From positions 1 to 36,649 of the forward strand of contig CAZWVF010000024.1 in assembly GCA_964637695.1 (NCBI GenBank): a stretch of 36,649 nucleotides of DNA. The letters run 5' to 3'. Shown here piece after piece: positions 30,271-36,649 of the stretch. A program made the position numbers and the translations under genes. The stretch's first letter is position 1. Each line of letters starts with the position of its first letter. This DNA comes from JAGLTZ01 sp964637695 (GTDB taxonomy: Bacteria; Blakebacterota; Blakebacteria; Blakebacterales; Blakebacteraceae). The notes under the pieces are model-generated. The model ran no database searches, was not told the DNA's origin, and saw only the letters and a program-made list of their open reading frames with translations.

Positions 30271-31767
30271 TCAGGTGAACAGGAGCGCGATAATCGTATA
30301 GAGGACGACTCCGAATCCGGCGGCGATCGTCGCTATCGGCATCTGAGTCGTAACGTGATCCATGTGGTCTGAACCTGTGGCCAGGCTCGAGAGTATCGTT
30401 GTATCGCTTATCGGTGAGCACTGATCGCCGTATACGGCTCCTCCCACCACCGCCGAGAAACACAGAGTAATGAATAGAGGATCGGGATTGACCGCCCACG
30501 CCAGCGGCATAGCTATGGGAAAGACGACCGCGTAGGTGCCCCACGATGATCCGACGGCAAAAGCTGTAATCATGCATACCAGCATCAGTATGGCCGGCAG
30601 CAGGAAGGGTACGATCACTTCTGCAGTAGTGCGGATCAGGAAGTTGGCGGTTCCCAGCGATCCTGAAACCCTCCCCAGGGTAACCGCCAGTGCAAGGATA
30701 ATCGCCCCCAGTGTCACTCCCTTTACGCCATCGAGGAAGCCCTCGATGACCTCACCCAGGCTCATGCCCTTGAAGAGTGCCACGAGCATTGCCGACAGCA
30801 CCGCAAGTACGAACGCTTCGTTTATCGGGACCCGGCCGAGCCAGATTAAACCTCCAAACGCAATTCCGATGAGCGTCAGGATCGGGAATATGAAGTCCAC
30901 ATTGCTGGTCGGATAGTCGGCCGGAACCTTCAGCTCTGTCAGTTCCCTGCTCGACATGGTGTGCGCGTCGGGTCTGTCCAGTTCGCCGGTTGAGGTTACC
31001 CGTTCTATCGCGCGCTTCATCTTGCCGAAAACGAAAGGATTCACTTCGAGGGCGAATGTGTAAGTGAACAAAACCGCAAAGATCGCATAGAAATTGAAGG
31101 GTATCGCCCTGTAGAAGAACTGTTCAGCCGCTATCGCGTCGGCGAACAGCGGGATTGTACCGGCAACCAGTCCGGCAACGTAGGAAGGCCAGACATTCAG
31201 CGGAATCACGGTCGCTATCGGTGAAGCGGTTGAATCGATGATGTAGGAGAGTTCCTCGTGAGAGACCTTTGCTTCGTCGCATACCGGACGCACCGTCGAT
31301 CCGGCCAGGATCGTGCTGATCGTTCCTCCCTGGTGGAAAACTGTTCCCATGAAGCAGGCGAAGAATTTGGCTGTCCGCCGACCTTTTACAACTCTGGCGC
31401 CCAGCCATCGGGAGAAGTGCTGTGCGCCGCCCGTACGCGTCCACAGTCCGATCAACCCTCCCAGGCACCAGAGGTATACCAGCAGTATCTGGGCGAACGA
31501 TTCAGTGCCGACGGCAGGAAGAAGATAGACGGCGATTATGTTGAACTGTCCGCTGACAATACCTCCTGCGACGATTCCCAGGAAGAGCGCCGAAACGACC
31601 TCCTTGGTCCAGAAACAGAGAGCCAGGGTGAGCGCGGCAGGTACGATCGACCAGAATCCGAAGTCATTCTCGCCGGGAACCTGGCTTATGAAGTCAGTGC
31701 TGGTTCTGAGAAGGAGCAGAAGACCCAGCCCGATGAGGGCCAGAGTCCAGTTCACGCGTTTACGCAT
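30271..31767 (-). CDS. Na+/H+ antiporter, NhaC family
   Basis: A polytopic inner-membrane antiporter (about 11-12 transmembrane segments, 498 aa) that expels Na+ or exchanges another solute (malate/lactate in MleN-type relatives). The family signature GDQCSPISDTTILSS begins at about residue 447, and its internal repeat-like HQGGTISTILAGSTVRP lies near residue 165. The gene follows a STAS-domain gene by 14 bp on the same strand, so they likely share the promoter at 32194-32222. The exact ion pair cannot be decided from sequence. Confidence 0.9.
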   Translation of the reverse strand: MRKRVNWTLALIGLGLLLLLRTSTDFISQVPGENDFGFWSIVPAALTLALCFWTKEVVSALFLGIVAGGIVSGQFNIIAVYLLPAVGTESFAQILLVYLWCLGGLIGLWTRTGGAQHFSRWLGARVVKGRRTAKFFACFMGTVFHQGGTISTILAGSTVRPVCDEAKVSHEELSYIIDSTASPIATVIPLNVWPSYVAGLVAGTIPLFADAIAAEQFFYRAIPFNFYAIFAVLFTYTFALEVNPFVFGKMKRAIERVTSTGELDRPDAHTMSSRELTELKVPADYPTSNVDFIFPILTLIGIAFGGLIWLGRVPINEAFVLAVLSAMLVALFKGMSLGEVIEGFLDGVKGVTLGAIILALAVTLGRVSGSLGTANFLIRTTAEVIVPFLLPAILMLVCMITAFAVGSSWGTYAVVFPIAMPLAWAVNPDPLFITLCFSAVVGGAVYGDQCSPISDTTILSSLATGSDHMDHVTTQMPIATIAAGFGVVLYTIIALLFT

Positions 31768-31781
31768 ATTCTCAGGTGATC

Positions 31782-32117
31782 TCAGAAATCAGCTGCGGCG
31801 CGTTCGGCCGAACCGTAGATATTGAAAATCGAATCGAGCTTGGCGATGGAGAAGAGGCCGCGTGCCTTGTCCTGAAGGCCGGCTACTTTCAGTTCACCTC
31901 CGGCATTGCTCAGAGTTGTGCTGGAAGCCATGACGGTACCCAGACCGACACTGTTCAGCCAGTTGACCTTGCTCATGTCGAGGACGACGTTGACTACACC
32001 CCGTTCCACCAGTTCCTTGATCGTGTCGTGAATCGCGGTCGTGTCGGGCCCTCCCATCAGCTTTCCCTTCAGAGAGAGTACCGCAACATCACCGATCATC
32101 TTTTTAGAAATTGCCAT
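31782..32117 (-). CDS. STAS-domain protein, anti-sigma factor antagonist type
   Basis: A 111-aa single-domain protein of the SpoIIAA/RsbV type, which bind anti-sigma kinases and are controlled by phosphorylation of one Ser. The strand order and V-V-L-D-M-S-K-V-N-W-L-N-S56-V-G-L-G match; Ser56 aligns with the phosphorylated Ser of D-S-x-G-L-G. GAGGAG lies 8 nt before the ATG. No cognate kinase or PP2C phosphatase is in the window. Its position in front of NhaC suggests either a regulatory partner of the transporter, like STAS domains of SulP transporters, or an unrelated cotranscribed regulator. Confidence 0.88.
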   Translation of the reverse strand: MAISKKMIGDVAVLSLKGKLMGGPDTTAIHDTIKELVERGVVNVVLDMSKVNWLNSVGLGTVMASSTTLSNAGGELKVAGLQDKARGLFSIAKLDSIFNIYGSAERAAADF

Positions 32118-32193
32118 TCAGGCATCTCCTCGTGATTGTCCGCCCGGTGCGAGAGGCTGAATCCAACAGGCTCCGGCTCCATATTCGAGGGCG

Positions 32194-32222
32194 AGTCTAA
32201 TAATACTTCTGAAGGCGGTCAA
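32194..32222 (-). promoter_or_regulatory. Sigma-70-type promoter for the STAS-nhaC operon
   Basis: On the minus strand TTGACC (32217-32222) and TAGACT (32194-32199) are separated by exactly 17 bp, matching five and four of six consensus bases. The predicted transcription start near 32187 leaves a leader of about 70 nt before the STAS gene. It lies downstream of the AsnC-type gene, so STAS-nhaC can be expressed separately. Confidence 0.55.
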
Positions 32223-32256
32223 GCCTCAGAATTCCTCGGTTGAAGAGCGAGTAAGG

Positions 32257-32487
32257 CTAGAAAACAACAAGGGTCATCGTTTTCTCGACACCCTCCATCT
32301 TGCGAACCTCCTCCTCCACTATTTCGGCGATGAGGGCATAATCCTCGGCCTCGACCTCCGCGATCGCATCGTAAGGCCCGGTGATGGTGAACGCGGCTTT
32401 TACGTGCGGAGCCTCTCTCAGCTGGGAAACGATCTGGCTGACAACACCCGGTTCAACGTTGACGAGAACAAATGCTTTTGCAGACAT
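32257..32487 (-). CDS. Stand-alone Lrp/AsnC-type ligand-binding domain protein
   Basis: A 76-aa protein matching only the RAM (effector-binding, alpha/beta ferredoxin-like) domain of Lrp/AsnC regulators, without the helix-turn-helix. Typical features are A-F-V-L-V-N-V-E-P-G at the start, TGPYDAIAEVEA in the middle and VEKTMTLVVF at the end. Such small proteins oligomerise and bind amino acids. I start at ATG 32487 because homologues begin MxxAxVLV; the open frame reaches 32529. It is divergent to the barrel gene at 32592. Amino-acid sensing fits the nearby acidic amino-acid symporter, but this is inference. Confidence 0.88.
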   Translation of the reverse strand: MSAKAFVLVNVEPGVVSQIVSQLREAPHVKAAFTITGPYDAIAEVEAEDYALIAEIVEEEVRKMEGVEKTMTLVVF

Positions 32488-32591
32488 GTCAGAACACTCA
32501 TTCTTCTTAGTAGGCGATGGTATTATCACTTCAGGTCATGTCTGAACATGTCGCCTTAATGGCCTGTGAGCAAGACAAAGGAGACATTGTC

Positions 32592-33344
32592 ATGTTTGTC
32601 CGAATTTTACGCTGCCTTCCGGTCGCGCTGCTTTTATCTGCCGCACTGGTTGTTGAAGTATCGGGACAGGAGAAGGGGAGGGATTTCTTTCCCCCGCAGC
32701 AGGCCGGTGGAGGAGGGGGTCCCGGTTACGCTCTGGTTCAGCTTTCTCTTCCCGACCTGGACAATCGCCTTCTTTCCATGGGACTGGAAGGCCTGCCTGA
32801 ATGGATTTCTCTTGTAGGAGCCAATGGCCATTTTCAGATCGGATCTCTGATGATAGGCGCGTTCTCACTCAGTGGTTCTGTGAATCGCAGCAGCAGCAGC
32901 GGTGGTATCTCGAGAGAGGCTTCGGTGGTACTCTCTTACAGTGGGATAACAATCGGATACGTCAAAGCCGTCAGTAACATAAAACTGACACTGGGTGGAT
33001 CCTTCGGAGCCGGGAGTCTGGTGACCAAGCTGAGCCGCTTCCCGCAGACCGTTCGAACGTGGGATGGGGTCTGGTCCTATTACGAGACGGGATTCTCCGG
33101 TTCGGTGGATTCGGCCACTCTGGATATTTCATCCGTTCTCGCCGGCAATTATTACTTCTTCGAGCCCTTCGTGAGTATACGCTACTGGCTCATGCCGCTG
33201 GTTGCAGTTGATCTGAGCGCGGTTTACGGGCTGGCGGGTATCGGAGCCGGAAAGCTCGAACTGAACGGCGAGAGCATAGCTGATGCTCCGAAATTAAACC
33301 TTTCAGGGATGGGAGTGAAGATCGGTATCTTCTTCGGGTTCTGA
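32592..33344 (+). CDS. Exported hypothetical protein, likely outer-membrane barrel
   Basis: A 250-aa protein with a signal peptide (about residues 1-25, ending VSGQ), a Gly-rich linker (FFPPQQAGGGGGPG) and then many amphipathic strands, for example IGSLMIGAFSLSGSV, VVLSYSGITIGYV, LTLGGSFGAGSL and VAVDLSAVYGLAGIG. The C-terminal strand ends VKIGIFFGF, the terminal Phe pattern of outer-membrane barrels. ATG 32592 is the start, with AAGGAG 8 nt upstream; the frame extends to 32517 without support. The last 42 bp overlap the converging membrane protein gene. Family unknown. Confidence 0.72.
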   Translation: MFVRILRCLPVALLLSAALVVEVSGQEKGRDFFPPQQAGGGGGPGYALVQLSLPDLDNRLLSMGLEGLPEWISLVGANGHFQIGSLMIGAFSLSGSVNRSSSSGGISREASVVLSYSGITIGYVKAVSNIKLTLGGSFGAGSLVTKLSRFPQTVRTWDGVWSYYETGFSGSVDSATLDISSVLAGNYYFFEPFVSIRYWLMPLVAVDLSAVYGLAGIGAGKLELNGESIADAPKLNLSGMGVKIGIFFGF

Positions 33345-34373
33345 TTCACGTTCAGGCAGGTCAGCCTCCAGCATGACCGCCTTATCTATTACGACTCCCT
33401 TATCGTCGCCATCGGCGGAAGGGCCGGCCGGCTCGGCCCAACGTGGTACATCCATAGTGTACCGATAGAAGGAGAGCTGGCCTCCCAGGTAGACCATCCT
33501 GATCCAGATCGTGGCTATTATAAATCCCTGCTGGACCAGGAGCATCACGATCAATCCGGATGTAGTGGCGCCGCTGCCCATTGTGATGAGCAATCCGTAC
33601 ACTGCTGCCATCAGGATGGCAAGAAAAGTCGTCAGGTAAAAGAGCCCCATCGTCTTCTTCAGATTGTTCAGGGAGAATGCGATCGCGCCAAGCAGCGCAG
33701 GAAGGAGCCCCAGCTTGTGCCAGGCCACTGCGGCAACACGTGTATAATCCATCACCATACGGATAAAGAATGCGAAAACCAGGAGCAGTACGGTTCCCAG
33801 CCAGTCGAGAAGAACTGGAGTCCACTCTGTTGTAGCCTCACTCCTGACATTGAAAACGAGCCGCTGCCAGTTTGTGCCCGCTACTTCCCACAGCAGCCAG
33901 TAAGCGATATTGGCGACCACTACTATTGCTGCCAGAATCATGAAATAGCGGCCCGCCCTGTCGAAGAAGAAGCGGAGAGTGAACCGGGCCTCCTCTTCGG
34001 CGAAGAGGCCCAGAATGCCTCCGGTCAGGAATGTGGTTATCAGCAGATAGAGGATGCCGATCCAGAACAGTTGAGCAGGGAGGCTGCTCCGCAGATCACC
34101 CCTCACATACCGTTCGAAATTCACGAGAAGCGTTGTAACGCCCTGCTGCCATGGCCTCACGGATGATGCCACATCATCTGCCTGGCCTCTGGAAGAGAGG
34201 AACTCCTGATACCAGAGCCAGTCGAATCCTTCTGCCATTCGTTCTGCCGACTCGCTGTTCGACAGGTTGGCATCCAGAGCTTTATACACAGGTATGGCCA
34301 CCGATCCTGCGAGAGCGAGGTTGAAGAGGTAAACCACCAGCAGTGCCCGCCAGTGCCGGGTTGCCAGAGTGAT
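33303..34373 (-). CDS. Polytopic membrane protein, 5' end lost in the gap
   Basis: The 356 residues after the gap contain about seven hydrophobic segments: LLVVYLFNLALAGSVAIPV, FWIGILYLLITTFLTGGILG, YFMILAAIVVVANIAYWLL, VLLDWLGTVLLLVFAFFI, LLPALLGAIAF, LTTFLAILMAAVYGLLI and a last one near GFIIATIWIRM, followed by an acidic tail. The first stretch, with an RHWRALL and then the first helix, looks like the beginning of an independent membrane protein. The frame is continuous with the upstream M1 gene only because the gap is written as 100 N. I prefer two genes, with M1 ending and this one starting inside the gap. A single fused protein is the alternative. Confidence 0.6.
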   Translation of the reverse strand: MTLATRHWRALLVVYLFNLALAGSVAIPVYKALDANLSNSESAERMAEGFDWLWYQEFLSSRGQADDVASSVRPWQQGVTTLLVNFERYVRGDLRSSLPAQLFWIGILYLLITTFLTGGILGLFAEEEARFTLRFFFDRAGRYFMILAAIVVVANIAYWLLWEVAGTNWQRLVFNVRSEATTEWTPVLLDWLGTVLLLVFAFFIRMVMDYTRVAAVAWHKLGLLPALLGAIAFSLNNLKKTMGLFYLTTFLAILMAAVYGLLITMGSGATTSGLIVMLLVQQGFIIATIWIRMVYLGGQLSFYRYTMDVPRWAEPAGPSADGDDKGVVIDKAVMLEADLPERESEPEEDTDLHSHP

Positions 34374-34473
34374 NNNNNNNNNNNNNNNNNNNNNNNNNNN
34401 NNNNNNNNNNNNNNNNNNNNNNNNNNNNNNNNNNNNNNNNNNNNNNNNNNNNNNNNNNNNNNNNNNNNNNNNN
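34374..34473. other. Assembly gap of 100 N
   Basis: Exactly 100 unknown bases. This round length usually means a scaffold join of unknown true size. Flanking frames agree only if the real length leaves a remainder of 1 when divided by 3, so whether the two flanking coding regions are one gene cannot be decided. Confidence 0.98.
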
Positions 34474-36527
34474 CTGATGAAGGCGAAGAACTCGAGAACC
34501 GACTGCATCCAGAAGAACCAGCGCAGGGCAAGTTTCCGGGCACCGCGGCGATCGGCCGTGCCTATCCATGAGTTGTTGCTGCGGTTAATGTCGAGGACCA
34601 CTATTTCGCGCGGATCCACCACTACCTTTTCAATCCGGCTCTCCCCTTCGTAGGTAAAGGTATGCCTGCGATCCACGCCGTCCCATCTTTCGATGACCTG
34701 CCGGCCGTCGTCGAACTGAACCAGAATCTCGACAGGGAATATTACCTCACCGGGACGGCTGATCGTAACCTGTGTGATCCACTCCATCTGATCGGCCTGC
34801 TCCCCTGTTGCTGTCCATTCGGGACCTCCCTCGGGAGCCGTGTCTGGACGCACGATAGAGCCGCGAACCTCCTCACGGCTGCTGGAGCGCACTTCTCCCA
34901 CCGCGTAATCAATTACATCGGCACTGTGGTAGAACTGATCGAAAAACCAGGTCATGTCCATGCCCGAAACCTCATTGACGATCTCGAAGAAATCTTCAGG
35001 GACGGGGTGCCTGAATTTCCAGCGGTCGTAGTAAGTGGAGAGTACCTCTCTGTATGTCTCCCATCCCAGAAATCCCTCCAGCGTCCAGTGCATCAGTTCG
35101 GTCTTGTTGTATGCGTTACCTCCGTAAGCGAATCCCGGTTTCAGATAACTCGGGACGTCGAGGGGCACCACCTTGGCTATGCTCCGGTAGCGGGGTGCTG
35201 CCGCCCACTTGAAGGGGATCTCCACCTCTTCCAGAACGATGGGGAAGTTGAAGACTGTAACCGATTCGTGATTGTGACCATACGTGACTTCCTGCACACG
35301 CGATTCACTGTACGAATTGAATCCCTCGTCGAGCCAGGCATCCACCGTTTCGTTGTTTCCCACGATACCGTACCAGTATTGATGGCCGAATTCGTGAATC
35401 GTAACGCCCTCCGGTCTCAGCACTCCTTCAGCGGCAAAGAGCGGGGCACCTCCGGTAAAGAAGGTGGGATACTCCATTCCACCTGCGCCCGAATTGAATG
35501 CGGGATCAACTATCGTCGCTGTCGTATAGGGATAGGGTCCGAACCATTCGCTGTAATATCTGATGCCGTATCTGGTTGCCTGCAGGTAACGATCCTTCAG
35601 ACCCTTGTGTTCGGGGCAGAGAAGGAGGGTTATCTCGGTGGAGTAGCCGGGCAGGAATTCATATTCTTCGGTAAACACCAGGTATTGGGGCCAGGCGGTC
35701 CAGGCAAAATCGTGGACCATCTCCTGGCGGAATCTGTGCGTGGTCGTCCCATCCTCTTGTATATCGGGTCGTCCTACCAGCACGCCGGTTGCACCGACCA
35801 CGCAATCGCTGGGGACGTTCAACCGGACATCGTAGGTTCCGTAATCGGCGAAATACTCGACAGGAAAGTACTGGTGTGCTTCCCAGCCGTCGTCTGTCAG
35901 GACTCCGATCTTTGGAAACCACTGGGCCATGAAGTAGTAGTCGCCGATGTAGCCGGTACGGGAAACGGTTCTGGGCACCTTGGTCGTGAAATCGATCCTG
36001 AGACGTACCTCCCCTCCGGCGGGAAGGGGGCGGGGAAGCTCCACGCTGAACAGAGTCTGATCGTATTTATTGCCGTCGTCGGGCTGTATGTAGGCAAATG
36101 TTTCCAGGATATCTTCCCTGGCAAAGAACATGTTTGTCTCGACCTCGACGCCTGTGACCTGGAGCCAGGCAAGCCGTTCTTCCGGATAGTCGGCCGGTAT
36201 TTTCCTGTTGTTCAGAGTGAGCCATGTGCTTCCGTCGGTTTTCCATGCGTTGTAATAGGCATGGAACCGCAGTTCGGTGACGGGGTGGGTGGTTGTATTG
36301 CGGAACGTGACTACTTCGTAACCGGAAACTGTATGTGCTTCCCTGTCGAGTTTCACGTCTATCTCGTAGGATGCCACAGGTCTGAAACCGGGTTCAGGAA
36401 CAGCCACCCCCGAAGGAAGCTGTGCCATGGTTCCTGACAGCGGTAAATGGATCAGAAACAATATGGCCGGTAAACGGAGATGCCTGAGAATGGGCCGCGA
36501 TAACTTCAATTGCATTCTTGACTGCAT
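34474..36527 (-). CDS. M1-family (gluzincin) zinc aminopeptidase, 3' end lost in the gap
   Basis: Exported metallopeptidase of the M1 family. Residues 13-35 form a signal peptide ending near MAQ. The N-terminal beta-rich domain (about 50-300) is followed by the catalytic domain: GAGGMEYP (347-354) is the substrate-anchoring GAMEN-like motif, H378-E-F-G-H382 with E401 (in LDEGF) are the zinc ligands and catalytic Glu. ATG 36527 is preferred, with AGGA 8 nt upstream and the signal peptide immediately after; the frame reaches 36635 without support. About 684 codons are present before the gap. The conserved 44-nt leader block ends 24 nt upstream. A C-terminal hydrophobic stretch (WFFWMQSVLEFFAFI) meets the gap. 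Confidence 0.9.
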
Positions 36528-36551
36528 CAATAATTCCTGACGGTTGACCTG

Positions 36552-36595
36552 GTACACAGTTCCGCAATTACGCCGGCATTCAAACGCCGGTGCAT
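36552..36595 (-). promoter_or_regulatory. Conserved 44-nt leader block, copy B
   Basis: Second copy of the block at 9935-9978, in the same orientation relative to the gene downstream. Read on the minus strand it contains TGAATGCCGGCGTAATTG and ends 24 nt before the M1 ATG at 36527. The shared hairpin has arms CCGGC / GCCGG here; at the outermost of these base pairs the other copy has a U-G pair in place of this copy's C-G, so pairing is kept. Confidence 0.6.
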
Positions 36596-36649
36596 TCCGG
36601 TCGGCCGCATTGCCCGTCGTCGCGATAGACACCACTATCCCTCCTCCTC

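Noticed and set aside
34662..36437. A 591-codon open frame on the plus strand opposite the M1 peptidase gene.
   Set aside because: It lies wholly antisense to a gene with clear catalytic motifs, has no ribosome binding site and no recognisable domains; codon bias of the real gene explains it.
1..36649. CRISPR arrays, tRNA or rRNA genes, insertion sequences, transposases, phage genes and integrase sites.
   Set aside because: No regularly spaced repeats, clover-leaf sequences, transposase-like proteins or terminal inverted repeats were seen on either strand.

Overview
The window is about 36.6 kb of moderately GC-rich, gene-dense DNA from a Gram-negative, probably uncultivated bacterium. Supporting signs are a TonB-dependent receptor, several outer-membrane barrels, lipoboxes, a TatA protein, an Omp85-like barrel fused to a protease/propeller, and secreted M1, M14 and M20 peptidase-type enzymes. 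This set, with penicillin-acylase-family and carboxypeptidase-regulatory-domain proteins, fits the Gemmatimonadota / Latescibacterota / wider FCB assemblage. That placement is inference only: no rRNA, tRNA or marker gene is present. A run of exactly 100 N (34374-34473) marks a scaffold gap, so this is a draft or metagenome-derived contig.

Layout. 0.1-1.3 kb: a class II Fic AMP-transferase behind an AT-rich inverted-repeat promoter. 1.7-4.7 kb: an extracytoplasmic thiol-redox neighbourhood, with a degenerate metallophosphatase (CxC), a membrane-anchored thioredoxin-like protein (CxxC), a MauE/DoxX-type membrane protein (CxC) and an aldo/keto reductase that lacks its catalytic tetrad. 4.8-8.2 kb: secreted M14 carboxypeptidase, RluC-type pseudouridine synthase and tatA. 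8.2-9.9 kb: inositol-monophosphatase-family and HAD phosphatases. 10.0-13.4 kb: a MacA-like adaptor, a MacB-like permease without an ATPase, and a Ca2+/Na+ exchanger. 13.5-16.9 kb: a large metalloprotease / TolB-propeller / outer-membrane-barrel protein. 16.9-21.5 kb: penicillin-acylase-family enzyme, exported M20 amidohydrolase and BioY. 21.7-23.7 kb: lipoprotein, small membrane protein and RCK potassium channel. 23.6-28.8 kb: cell-envelope genes ending in a lipoprotein / TonB receptor / lipoprotein-nuclease operon. 28.9-32.5 kb: amino-acid/dicarboxylate symporter, NhaC antiporter co-oriented with a STAS protein, and a lone AsnC-type ligand domain. 32.6-36.5 kb: a barrel protein, a polytopic membrane protein and an M1 aminopeptidase-family protein interrupted by the gap.

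The dominant theme is cell-envelope hydrolysis and uptake: exported peptidases and amidases, a receptor/nuclease operon and ion-coupled transporters. Several enzymes (aldo/keto reductase, metallophosphatase, HAD, M14) have replaced canonical catalytic or metal-binding residues.

The most unusual signal is non-coding. A 44-nt block (9935-9978 and 36552-36595) recurs with 37 of 44 identities, in the same orientation and exactly 24 nt before the start codon of two unrelated genes, the efflux adaptor and the M1 peptidase. This points to a shared regulatory DNA or 5'-leader RNA element. All alignments and motif calls were made by eye, with no database search.
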